DNA from: Ulota crispa
Taxonomy: Eukaryota > Streptophyta > Bryopsida > Orthotrichales > Orthotrichaceae
Direction: 5' to 3'
DNA length: 64,000 bases
Assembly (NCBI GenBank): GCA_963920765.1
Contig: OY987243.1
Span: 32,177,060-32,241,059, forward strand
In this document: positions 1 through 11,529 of the stretch, one piece after another
Layout of the letters: each line of letters starts with the position of its first letter
How positions within the stretch are numbered: the first letter of the stretch is position 1
Notes under the pieces: generated by a model
The model's input: only the letters and a program-made list of their open reading frames with translations
Databases searched by the model: none
What the model was told of the DNA's origin: nothing
Program-made: the position numbers and the translations under genes

Positions 1-200
1 AGAAATATTAGTTCAGTTGATAGTGGTTTTCTTGTACAAAACTCTAAGAATTCAGAGATGAACTGATGTACTATTAGAAAGAATAAATCGTGCCCTTCAT
101 TTATAAAAGAAAGAAATATGATTGAAAGTTACAATACAGCAACTACTACCTCCACCAAAGAGGACTTTCTATATTTCGTTTCAGCGAATGTCAAACAGGC
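1..200. other. 3' flank of the OFD1-like gene
   Basis: AT-rich sequence immediately downstream of the OFD1-like stop codon (that gene is on the minus strand). It presumably holds the 3' UTR. No coding signal was seen. Confidence 0.5.
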
Positions 201-3200
201 TTATGCCATGAGAGTTTTCTTATCATCTGATGAACGGTTTATTTGAGTCAGTTTGACCTTCTGTTGCAATTTACGTTCAAGTGTCTTGCTTTCTTTCTCG
301 CTTGCTTGTCGTTGTAGTCGTTCTTGTTCAAGCTCAGACTGCAGGTCCCGCAAGCGCTCCTCCAAACTGAAATAGACCAGAATTCTTTATGTATGAGATG
401 TGAATTCACACAAGTACTCGTGTTGAGCTCAAAATTTTGAAAAAGATAAAAAACTCTAAACTTCAGATGAAAGGAGCCCTAACCATTGACACATGCTTGT
501 GGGGACTTTTAATCGTCATTCAAATATCATCGAAGTAAGATTAAATGATGGTGAGCAATGGAATAACAGGGTTATTTCAATAATTCTTGGATATCAACTA
601 TGAAGAATTTTGTAAGAGGGAGATTGCAATTGTGTAGATTAATCGTGGGGAGACATTGCCATTCACTGGGTGTTGTAAGAAAATCAAATCTTACATGGTA
701 ACATATGCAAATTAGGAGGTATTTGCGCATGCTCATTTTACCTCCCCTATGATCAATCCGTTGTCTATAATTTTGTCTAAATTCTATCGAAGCAGTTTAG
801 TTTTAATGAAAACCATATTGAGAGTGGCAAATCGTTACGGAAGGGACGGAAAGACAAACCGTTGATCTGAAATGCTAATCGGTGTAGGAGCTGATGCCCT
901 TTGCTGCTTGACATTCTCCTCCAACTTTGCCTCCAGCTGCAAGTGGAGGACGAACATGGATTTTGTTAAAAAAATATACTCTCAAACCTCTATATTATGA
1001 CACTTTTGAAGATCCTCCATGCTCAGAGACAATGGTCCGATATAAAAAATTTAAGTGTAATGCAGATTCCGCAGCGGTACAACATCTTATACTACAAAAT
1101 TTTCCTGGAATCAGCTTCTAGAATTTCAAAATCTGTAATTTCACTAATTTTTTTGCCAAGTTACTAATTTGTCTGGCCTGTCCTTAGGGCAACGCTCTAG
1201 AACTTTGATGAATAATGCCCAACAATTGCAACAGTGGCACGTGGTAATTTTCTCTGATGCCAGTTACTCTATCTTGCACATTACTGCAACAGTTGTAACG
1301 ACAAAGCTTCTGAAAATCAAGGGCTTGCAGAAGGTTCTATTTGGTGCCTTCAAAGCTCCATTCTATTGGAGATGCTTGGGCCAAACCTCCATGCTGGTCT
1401 AGAATTGCAAAACTCAAAAACAATACATAAAGTTGCAATGTAAACTTGTTTGTTGTTTCTGAGTTTTCCGGTTCCTGCAAAGGTCAATCAGTTGGGAAGC
1501 GGAGAAGAAAAAGAGTTTGAAGAATGTAAACCTCTCTGGTGATCTTGACGTGATGCAAGCGCTGGTCTTCTTCCACTCTCAGACGATGGTGAAGCGCTTG
1601 AATCAGCTCTTTGTCACTCCCCGAAGCAGCAAGCTCAATAGCCATGGCTACTTTTTCCTCTTTCATCTGCTCTCGTTCAGCTGTCCATAAGTCAGACATG
1701 TTTTTGTACGTGAACAACGCTGACTTCGATCCAGAGTCCACAAAACATTCAGATTCAGTACAGTACAGCAAAAAAAAAAATGATGTCAGCTAAAGAGTCA
1801 TGTAATGATAGATTTCAGACTGCTAAAAATGCACCATTAAAGTGCTCAAAACCCTAAAAAATTGGTACTTTCAACTGCCTAGAGCTTCGAAAACCCTGAA
1901 AACTCGGCCATTACCATACCTGCCAGTTTTTGTGAAATTCCGCTTTTATAACAAATTTCTGAGATTGGGGACCACTTCCATCCACTTCGCAAACAGGATT
2001 AGAAACTACACTAAGAAACAGTAGAAGAGGCATCGGCCTTTAATGGTAATAGGTAGGTAAATTTTAGAATGCTTGAGGTCAGTTACCTTCAAACAGAGTT
2101 CGATCATGTTGGAGGCGATCACACCGCTCTTTGTACTGCTCCTCTAACTCTTTCTTCCTCCTACAATTACAAATGTTAGACAGCATTAGCCTCCAATATA
2201 AAAAGGGAATTACTACAGCTACACCCTAAATTGCTAACGGGACACCCCATCTGAGCATGAAATTTGATAATTTAGTGCTATTTTTGATTTATTAAGTGGT
2301 TCATCATTCATTCAATCACAACATTATCACCTCCTCGAAAGAAATTGTGACAAATACAAAAAAAATATATATATATTATTGCACCAATACTATTTTATTT
2401 TTTATTTTTGCTTTACATAGCTCAAAAGTCTTACATTTTTAGTTTGAAATTTAAGCACACCTTTTTTTTTTCTTCAGTATAACTTTAGAATGATAAAAGT
2501 GAAACAAATCTTTGGATGCAAATAAAAAAATCAGCAAAATCAACATTAAAAATCACATTTTCATGCCGAGAGGGGGTGTCCCATTAGCAATTTAGGGTGT
2601 TGCTGTAGTAATTCCCTATAAAAAGGCTATAACCAAAATGTAGGACATCTTTACCCTCTATCATAAAAAAAGTTCCACAAAAATCAAATTTCAAGGAATA
2701 CGGACCATTCAAGTGGATGCATCAATCACTGATTTATATCTACCGAGAGATTATACATTCTCCAAATCCCATATTTACAAAATTTGACTTAAAACGTACT
2801 GAGAGAGGAGTTATTGAGTACTTAGAAAAAAATCAAAATAGACGTTCGGAACATTTTGGATTTAACTCAAATAACAACAATGCCATGTGTAATTGTTTTC
2901 AACAATACTTGATACTCCCATTTAGATTGACAGATACCACCACAACACAAAACAACATGGAGAATGACTCAGCATAGAAAATAAGGAAAGGGAACAAACA
3001 AGGCTATGAATTCATCAGCTTTGGTGTAGAGACTTTTGCTCACGTGCACCACCTCCTCTTCCTTTGCTCTTAATGACAGCTCCCTCTCATCCAACTTCTC
3101 CTCTCGACGCTCCTGCTTACAAAATGTCTATAAATATAAATATAAAAAAGAGGCAGCATTTACAAGCACCCCACAGGCTGTATATATCACACAAGCTTGA

Positions 3201-5384
3201 AAATGGAAATTCAGATTTCATCCAGTATTTGCACAATTGTTCACTCTTGAGAACAAGGCGATCCAACCTGCGATTCCTTGAATTGTCTGAGCTTGTTCTC
3301 ACGTTCCCGGAGACTGGTAATCTCAGTTAATATTTTTTGACGTTGCTCGTATGCTGATGCTTCAATTGCCTGAAAAAGAACACAAAAGTTGCCCCCTCAT
3401 GATTTCAGTGAAAGCAAATGTCATGTGACTTTTAGGGCAAAAGTGAAGTAAAAAAATGATGTGAGTTCGAAGGCAAAACCTTTTCTTTGGAGAGCATACG
3501 CTCGAGAAGAGATTCTTCCCGGGCCTTGATGCGGTCCATGCGGGACTTATGAATATCTTCTAGCTCTTCTCGATCTCTCGCCAGCTGCCTGTTATTTAAA
3601 GAATGCATAAGAATGGACGAACACACCTACTCCTTCACATAGATAAGACTTTCAGACTTAGCGTAAGCCACAAGTTTTAATAAAACTGGCTCCACTACTG
3701 TTACCAATTTATAGTATTCCATATGGAGTTTATTCCTCAACTTGCCTAAATTACCAAAAATGGTCACGGAGTTAAAAGAACCATTTAGAAAGCTTCAAGT
3801 TAGCAAAATATACCAATAAGAAAAAATTCTGGAGGATTACTGTAAGTGGCGCCAAGTGTGGTTTTCATTAATTTCAGAAAATTAAGGATTATTATACTCG
3901 GTTTAGGATAATTTTTTTGTTCAATTCTGTACCAGTGCTATACTAATTAGATAGCTGAAGAGCGTACCTGCGGTATCGTGCAGCCTCATCCATTCTAGCA
4001 GCATTGATCTCGAAATCTCGTAGACGGCTCATCTGATGATCATGTAAGAATCAAGGTCACAGAACTTTAGAATGAATTTTTTGGATCCATAGGCACAATC
4101 GATTCTCACAAACTGAGCTACAAAAGACTGTAAAAGAGGCTCTCGAACCTGCAATGCCACCTCGGCATTCACTCTGGCGTCAAACTCCTGATGGAGAACG
4201 GTAATTTTGTCCTCGAGAGAGCGGTAGGGTAGTGCTCTCTGTGCTTCTTGCTTTCGAATATATGCATCGTCGACCTCCTTCATTGATTTCTCTACATCTG
4301 GCAAACAATGGCGAGCGTTTAAAGCATGAAAGAATGTCTAGCCTGCTGGGGAGTTTGCAGAAAAATATACTAAAAAAGAAGTAATGCAACGGTTGTGATG
4401 CATTTTACCAAAGTCTTTAGGACTCGTGCAGGAAGTTCGTGTGGCTTGTTTGCACACTTCCACTGCTGGCGACGTTTGCGTTGAAACCTCCGTGATGCAA
4501 CTGCGCTGCGCCATCTGCTGCAACACAATCACCAGTTGATGGGCTAGGCACTCTCTCCCCTCTCCACCCTGCTCATTCATACGTCACATTCTCCGTCAAA
4601 ACCTTGAAAACACGGACACCTCCAAACCCCCACTGGGCTCCCAAAACCTGAGATAATGCCAAAACATGAGTACTCACTGACAGGAATCACAGCCTATTTA
4701 GCGGGACCATTGTTTGCATGGTATTGTAAATTTGGATGTTTGGGAACATGGGAAATGAAACACCAGAAGGGAGGCAATTTTCTTCCAAAATGATTTTTTC
4801 AGATCTTGGCCATGCATCACACATTCCAGAGTAGGAAAAGATCTACAGCGCAACAACCAGTATTTCGAGGGTTGGAAACGAAGAAAAAGCAGCACGTACA
4901 AGCTTGAGACGGACATGCAAATCAGAAGACGGGTCCAAATGCAGGAGCTCCAGCATCTCGTGGTACACGAAGGGCCGCCACGAAGCCATCTGGCTTTCCG
5001 GCATGAACACAGAAATGGTGAAGGTGAATCCGTTGCACTCCAAATAATCCAAAAACAAGCTGCTCAGCAGTCTCTCCGTCATGGACGGCTTCCCCTGCTT
5101 CCGTTTCACCTCCATGGACTCGCCATTGGTACGCCTCAAATGCTCCAGCAGTCGAGCTCGCAGCTGCCCCTGCGAGAAACCAGAGCGAGCAGATGACAAT
5201 GAAGGTCCATGAAAACCAAACCTTCACAACCTATCACAGAAAACTCACCATTTTCATGAGGAAAGATGGGATACAACATAAATACCTTCATGGAGTCGAG
5301 GACGCCAGTAGAGCGCAGAGAAGAGTAAAGCTGTCTCCGCAGCTCTTCTTTCGAGAACTCTTCCGCAGGCTTCTCCACCTCCAT
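201..5384 (-). CDS. OFD1: OFD1-like centriole/basal-body protein, 12 exons, about 530 aa
   Basis: Exons in transcript order: 5384-5286, 5169-4900, 4568-4409, 4297-4149, 4032-3968, 3588-3480, 3369-3268, 3112-3000, 2160-2087, 1719-1532, 936-839, 366-201. All phases agree and the frame closes at TAA 201-203. Residues 8-33 match the OFD1 start (EELRRQLYSSLRSTGVLDSMK-type). A LisH-like segment follows at about 67-99 (LLSSLFLDYLECNGF, then SVFMPES), then HEMLELLHLDPSSDLH and an STQTSP motif, as in animal OFD1. From about residue 177 to the end the chain is charged heptad-type coiled coil. Known role of the family: distal centriole/basal body assembly and ciliogenesis. It is about half the length of human OFD1 (about 1,000 aa). 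The exon 8 donor is the weak GTTTGT; the nearby GTGAGC at 3043 would break the frame. The acceptor of exon 3 is the least certain. The intron between exons 8 and 9 holds a MITE. The family call is fairly sure; the exact exon ends are hand-modelled. Confidence 0.85.
2205..2616. mobile_element. hAT-like MITE in an OFD1 intron
   Basis: Terminal inverted repeats of about 44 bp: GGGAATTACTACAGC... at the left and its near-perfect reverse complement at 2573-2616. The repeats include the shared block CACCCTAAATTGCTAAC / TTAGCAATTTAGGGTG. An identical 8-bp target-site duplication, TATAAAAA, flanks it at 2197-2204 and 2617-2624. The inside is AT-rich with no coding region. An 8-bp duplication is typical of hAT elements; the superfamily assignment is inferred from that alone. 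Confidence 0.85.
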
Positions 5385-5838
5385 GTCTAAAACCACCGTT
5401 TCTCTCGGTCTCTCTCTCAAAACAATAAGACCATGCACAACATAAGAAAAATGCAACCAGTCAAAGTACTCGGACAGCAACCACAATTCCTGCCAAGATC
5501 TGAGTTGCGTTCATTGAACAGAACCCTAGAGAATCACATCTTGACCTCTGTAAAATCCCATACAAACAGTTCAATGTGAATGGAGACCTGCTGTTCTATC
5601 CCAACGGATTCCTAGATTCCATGCTTGAGAGTAAGATCGTATTCGTAGCTGTACGTTCATGCTTCTTAAAGTCATGCGCTAATGGTAGTAAGTTGGCACT
5701 CTACCACGGCCATGCCCGCTGTTGTCTCTCATTCTGCAGTTTGAGCTTCAATGGCGTTTCTCTCTTACGCTCAAGGCAATTGAGCTCCTGTCTAAGTTGG
5801 TGTCGGAATTATTGTAGAGTTGCAGTGGACTTGCAAAG
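5385..5838. promoter_or_regulatory. Shared bidirectional promoter region (OFD1-like / UBR7)
   Basis: 454 bp between the start codon of the minus-strand OFD1-like gene (5384) and that of the plus-strand UBR7 gene (5839). Both 5' UTRs and both core promoters must lie here unless an upstream noncoding exon exists. Pyrimidine tracts (TCTCTCGGTCTCTCTCTC, about 5400-5418) are visible; I see no convincing TATA box. Shared regulation is inferred from spacing only. Confidence 0.6.
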
Positions 5839-8800
5839 ATGGCGGACACGGTCAATGGGGAGGTTTGCGAGGAGAGCACGTTGGCGGAGAACATGGAACG
5901 AGTGAAGGAGGAGGAGCTGGCACGTTTTTCTTCTTTTCCTCCTTCTCCTTTCTTATACATAACTACAACTGCTGAGCACATGGATACCTCGTTTGTCCCA
6001 TTTTTGTTGGGTTATCGTTTTTGTGTCTGTGTTTGATGCTGGTTGCCGTTTTGAGAACCGTGGTGAATGATTGCGTGGGCCATCTCGTTTGCCAATAAAA
6101 CATTGGCGATGTCGAATTTAAGTTTGGCAAGTTGAGTGAGAATTGGGTAATCATATTCTGGACACTGTATGACATTGTCATCACCTCGTGGGTGCTTACA
6201 GTTTCGCTGTTAGTGAATGTTGTGTTGAGGCGATCATGCGTTTGACCTAATTCTCTTTCAGTTTCCCATTCTTCAAGGTCTGAGACCCACAAATCTGCAA
6301 GGATTTTGGGGTGGTGGCGATCGATTCTTCTTTACTTTCTCTGAATTTGGGCACTTGTTTTATGAAACCAATTATTTTTTGTGGAAAGCTTAAGATTCAA
6401 TCATTGGTAGTTGTAAGATATTTCAAAAGTTTCGAATTTGTTAAACCAAGTGAAACTGGGAATGTTCAATCAAGAGCATGTTTACCAGAGTTGGCTATGG
6501 AAGTATCTGGATGAAGGAGTTGCTCTTGCATTTGTCACAACTGCGAAGTTTTAGGACCAGTGTTGGTTGTCTGTCTCTGCAGGAAGCGGACATGGTTCCG
6601 GGAGGGGACGAAGGCAAAGGGTGCACTTACAAAGAAGGGTACATGAAGCGTCAAGCTGTGTTTTCGTGCCTCACTTGTACACCCAGTGGCGATGCCGGTT
6701 TTTGCACGGCTTGCTCCTTAGCTTGCCATGACGGTCATGATGTATGTAGCTTTTTCAAATCAGTGGTTGTGCCAATGCAATCTTTAGGCAAATTTCATTG
6801 AATGTTGGTGAGGAAAATTGTGTTAGTTCAGATTATAATGACCTTGCCCAGTCTCTCAAGTGGGAGTTTTTCTCTGCAGGTAGTGGAGCTTTGGACCAGA
6901 AGGCATTTCCGGTGCGATTGTGGAAACTCCAAGTTTGGCCAGAGCATCTGCAAGCTGCAAGCGGACAAAGAAATCGTTAACGCAGAGAACACGTACAACC
7001 AAAATTACAAGGGTTTGTATTGCACTTGTCACCGTGGCTATCCAACACCAGAAGGGGAAGTCTTTGGCGAGATGCTACAATGTTGCATTTGCGAGGATTG
7101 GTTTCATGAACTTCATCTTGGACTTCCTTCTTCGCTACAGGTCCGTGTGCTCATGCTTATTCCTTTTTTAGGGTTTTTTCGAGCTTGCACAGGTTGAGGC
7201 AGCACGCTTGAGGTAAAAAGAAATATTACATCTTGCTGGATGAATAATTTACTTTCTAATTTGTTTTCCTCGCTTCCACACTAGTCTCAAGGACAAGAAT
7301 GAGCATGTAGACGTGTTGCGTACATAGTCACTCGTTACCTCAAATGCACGTGTCATAAATGCAATGGGTTTATTTTAGCTTGTTATATCACTCTTATTGC
7401 AGGTGATGTTGATCCACATTCTAAGCATGTCGTTTGAAGCTTGCTGTTTTACCTTGTGCAATCTACGGTGGTGTAAACTAAGTTTTGGATGTCCATTGAG
7501 GTAGAGACTGAGGAAGTTAATTCTCGAAACATTATGATGACGTGTCTGAAACTCCATATTCATAGGCCAGATTATGTCTACCTGACCAAGTATTCTTCTT
7601 CGTTTCAGACCCCAAGAGATGACGACGAAGAACCTACATTTGATGAATTCATATGCGAGTGTTGTGCTCCCCTCTGCTCGTTTCTGTCCAAGTACCCGGG
7701 TGTTGTGATAGCCCCCTCAGTAGTACCGGATGACTCGACAGGTCCTGTGAAAGACGACGAACCAGCAGGTATGTATCCTGTTCGGCTGTTCCTGCATTCC
7801 TTTATTGGTAGCTGCCCAACGTTTACACCCACAAAAACGAGCCAAAGCTAGACTACTATACAGTGGTTTTCGGCACTAGATTCTGGAATTAGTGCATCAA
7901 TACCTGGCTTAAGAATCACTTAATGAAATCCAGGAAAGAGTCATGAAAAATCCAGTCATTGCTGTTAACCTGCTATGCAAGTTAGCCTTATTACTAACAA
8001 ACTTGCACCACTTGGAATGTCTTCTCTTTAATGCAACCATTTGAATCTCACCAGGCTGCTTTGTCTCGCTTTGTATTATCTAGATTTGTTTGCAGTCGGT
8101 AGTGTAGCATCAACTCTTGATACCCATCCACTGTAATAACCTTTCCACCAACTTCGATTACTGAAATACCATCATTATCTGCGCAGGTCTGGAGAATGGT
8201 GCACAGGAGAATGGAATTGCGAGTGTTGATCAAGGGGGCTGTGCAGAATGTGAGCTCTGCCTTGAAACTAAAGAGGACTGCGTGCCCAAGCAAGAGAATG
8301 GATCAGTAGTAAATAATGTTAACATTTCTCATAAATTTGTTGGTAATCCAACTGTAATTATTCAGCTGAGGCAGCCAATGTTTCTGGTGAAGAGCTGGCG
8401 GTCCCAACTGTGCTGTTGTCCACGCTGCTTGAAGATGTATATGGAAAGGGGGCTTGGTTACCTACTGGACTCAGATGATACGTTGCAGGTACTTTCTTTT
8501 GTTTGCTATATGGGTCACTCTGTCCATCTCATTTTCTTTTAGAAAGTAAAAAACATTACGCCTTGAATCAATTTCCTCTCTGATTGTCAAAATTAGTGTC
8601 CAACTTGGAAGCTAATACTCAGTTGTAGTAACTTTCGAATAATTTTTCTATGCTAAGGAAACTTGGTTATTTGTTTCTATTGGTCCCTTTATGATACTTC
8701 CTAGAAGATTTCTGAATGGTTTACTTCAAATGCTAAACGTATGAAAAGAGACAGTTTTCGTCATTTGGACATGCATGGGTTTAGGTATGAGTAGTTCAGT

Positions 8801-9236
8801 ACCCGCCTGACCTAAATTTTGCCAGTTTACAGAAATTCATTGGAATAACTTGTTACCTGCTAAATCTGCAGGCGTACGATAATTCAGGGACACAAAAACG
8901 AGAAGAGTCACGTGCAGAAGATGATGAGGAAGATGTTTTGAATCGTTTGGACCATGTGCAACAAATAGAGATACTGCATGAACTCATCAACATGTCCTCT
9001 GTTTTAGATGCGTTTTTGGTGTGTTTCTCTTTCCACCTACTTGACCTTTTGCCTTAATTTTTTTACAAAAGCTTTTCTGTGCATTCCGGTAGTAGTTTGT
9101 ATATCTAGCCTGACTCTGTATCTGTCGAACTCTTACCGAACAGGCACCCTTCAGTGCAAGTGGAAGAGCCGTTACCAGTGCGGATATTCACGACTTCTAT
9201 GAAACTCTCAAGCGGAAAAAGAGACGCCTAGACTGA
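5839..9236 (+). CDS. UBR7: UBR7-type protein with UBR box and PHD finger, 7 exons, 400 aa
   Basis: Exons: 5839-5919, 6583-6741, 6880-7140, 7609-7768, 8187-8488, 8872-9018, 9144-9236. The frame closes at TGA 9234-9236. The UBR box spans about residues 38-105 (CTYKEGYMKRQAVFSC, TCTP, CTACSLACHDGHD, RCDCGNSKFG). The PHD finger follows at about 128-190 (YCTCHRGYP, MLQCCICEDWFHELHLG, then FICECCAPLC). The middle is acidic and low-complexity. The conserved C-terminal block contains VKSWRSQLCCCPRCLKMY, and the protein ends in a basic KRKKRRLD tail like human UBR7 (425 aa). Known role: putative E3 ligase and chromatin reader; in animals, a histone H2B monoubiquitin ligase. The exon 1 to exon 2 join that restores the family consensus (EEEL|EADMV) uses a GC donor at 5920 (CTG|GCACGT). 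The GT at 5924 would break the frame. If that first intron is retained, a stop is reached at about 6036. Head-to-head with the OFD1-like gene. Confidence 0.92.
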
Positions 9237-10347
9237 CACTTGCTGAACCTGTGACCTGGGATTAGTCAAGCAGGTAATTCAATGCAACAGGTGTCTCCTT
9301 AACAAGCTCAAGAGCTTCTTAACTTCAATGAAAGGGAGTGTAACAATGAAAGGTATGTGGCCTAGTATTTAAGAGAGAGGTGTACGTTTCATGCCGAACC
9401 TTAGAACTTTTGGCCTAGCTAGCAAATTCAGCTTTTTCTTGTAAATAGGCTTAAGTCAGTTATTCTGTCTTAAGGTAGGAGGTGCCAAAAGCGTCCCTTA
9501 TGATGGCTGGTTTGCCTTTTTGTAAAATTTACAAACCTTGAAACAATTTTCCAATGTGTTTTTCCCTTGAATGAGAATATAGTACTTGCATGCTGTAATT
9601 CATATTGGACTAGATGTATCCGTGAAAGTTTCTCCGTAAAAAATGGGTCATATCTTAAGGAACAGTGCTTGCACGCTTTCCAATATTTTTGATTATTTGA
9701 TGGGTTTTGGGTAAATGAGAGACAAAAATTAAGAAAGAGAGAGAGAGGAGCTCCAAAGTCCTGACCAAGCAAGAGTGTCCTCAAATCCAGAAGGATTGTT
9801 ATCCTAAAATTCAAGCAACAGGGCAACACACGTCGTTCCGTCTCGTAGTTCTCTGCACCTGGCGGCGAGCTTTCAGTTGCACCCAAGATTTACTAAAGGA
9901 TTATACCACAATTTGGAATTTATTTGAAATTATGTTTTCACAATTGCACATGGAGAATCTTAATCATTCACTACACCAAAAGCTCTTTCAAATTTCAGCG
10001 ATGGTGATTTTCATGTATCTGGAAATTGGTGTTGAGGAATTGAGAGGATCGGTGATGCAATCTTCTTGTTAGAAACTTTTTATAAAAAGGTTTTTCGAAT
10101 GTAAATAAAAAAACATTAAATACTGGTGAGAAGAATCTTGCAAAAAAGGAACTTTAAATTCTTGGTTTCATATGTTATTGATAAATATTGGTTGGTGCAA
10201 ATGGTAGATCCAACCGTATGGGTATGATGAAAAGGCCATGGATTACATAGATTACAATGTTGGTTTGGAAAATCATCACAAAATGGTTTTTCAAAGTTAT
10301 GCTTTTGTAATACCTTTTTTGTGTTTTTGGACATTTGGATTACTTAA

Positions 10348-10788
10348 CCCTTGAACGCTTGATGGGTGACCATGGCTACCCTTCTATAGTGCTCTACAGT
10401 GGTTTCTACAATGGTGTAGCAGGTGCCCACCCATTGAAATATTATTACATCAACCCTTAAAGGATGGATGGATAATTGTGTCTTGTCCTGCCTATAGCAT
10501 TCTACAGTGTTTTGCACAAAGTTGGAAAAGTCAACAGTGTATGGCGCCCTCCTGAAAATTGCTAAAAGAGCAGCTTGGGAGCTAACACCATGTTTCTAAA
10601 TCTTATCACAATTTGGGTTACAAAAAAAATGAATGCATCTCAAGAGGCAAGTTTTTGTCTTCCATGATGGACCATGAGTTTATGCTCACTTTTGAAAAAA
10701 AATCAAATGAAAAACAAATTTTTTTTGAATCGCTGAATTTTTTTTCAGAGCCAGAGGACATTTTCCGTCCTCCCTTGACGTTTAGGGG
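10348..10788. mobile_element. TTAA-flanked MITE-like element (copy T1)
   Basis: The left boundary is TTAA (10344-10347) followed by CCCTTGAACGCTTG. The right boundary is CAAGCTT-less GACGTTTAGGGG followed by TTAA (10789-10792). The termini are inverted over CCCYTRAACG and diverge inward. There is no open frame of interest. Ends of this type, TTAA plus CCC, recur throughout the window. Confidence 0.6.
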
Positions 10789-11055
10789 TTAAGTTGCAAA
10801 AGTCAACAGTGCATGGTACCCTGTGAAAATTGCAAATAGGATAGCATGGGACCTAGCACAATGTTTTTAAATCTTTTCACAATTTGGATTACCAAAATAT
10901 ATGAGTACGTCTATTGAGATTGTTTTTTACCTTCCATGATGCACCATGTATGATCATTTCTACAAAAATTAGGTGAAAAACGACATTTATGTAGTACAGA
11001 GTGTTTTTTGGTGGACAAGGGACGTTTTACATCCTCTTCGGCGTTTAGGGGTTAG
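10516..11055. repeat. Tandem duplication of the 3' part of element T1
   Basis: The segment 10516-10792 (starting AAAAGTCAACAGTGTATGG) recurs, diverged, as 10798-11055 (starting AAAAGTCAACAGTGCATGG). Both end in a GCGTTTAGGGGTTA / GACGTTTAGGGGTTA-type terminus. Shared internal blocks include AAATCTT-TCACAATTTGG and CTTCCATGATG-ACCATG. Confidence 0.75.
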
Positions 11056-11427
11056 AGGTCCTTTAGGGGTTTGTGGTCGGTATTGATTTTGGTTTTTCAA
11101 GTTTCGGCTTGTGACAGCAGAATAGATTAGTTTATTTATTTATTTTCCCCGGTCCAAGTGCACTGAATGGATAGAGGCCCTCCGTCGTGGATATAGTTGG
11201 TCGCTGCAGTCGGAGGCAGCCAGGGAGCGGGCAGGCAGACGGGCAATTGTGGGGAGAGCGGGAGGGCGAGAGTGGCCAGAGAAGGCCCATCCCATTCTCT
11301 CTCTCTCGGGGCTGGGAATGCTGGCCACCCCACATTCGCAACCTCCACGCCTCACCTCATAACTCAATCTATACTGGCACCCTCCATCGCTGCCCAGCAG
11401 CGCTCCTTCAGCTGAGGCCACCCTTGC

Positions 11428-11450
11428 TTGCTTGCTTGCTTGCTTGCTTC
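11428..11450. repeat. (CTTG)n microsatellite in SGAT 5' UTR
   Basis: About five to six CTTG units lie 80 bp upstream of the aminotransferase start codon, within the presumed 5' UTR. Confidence 0.8.
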
Positions 11451-11529
11451 CCCCTCCTCTCCTCCCTCGCGGGCTCCTCCGCCGGTGGTGTTGGCGAGTG
11501 CGCAGTAGCGAAGAGCAAGGCAGGCAGCG

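Larger units (their letters stand above)
9237..11529. other. Intergenic: UBR7 3' flank, transposon remains, SGAT 5' region
   Basis: No gene recognised. 9237 to about 9900 is the presumed UBR7 3' UTR and flank. 10344-11055 is a TTAA-flanked repeat and its tandem partial copy. 11150-11529 is GC-rich 5' UTR/promoter sequence of the aminotransferase gene. Short frames there on both strands reflect base composition. Confidence 0.6.
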
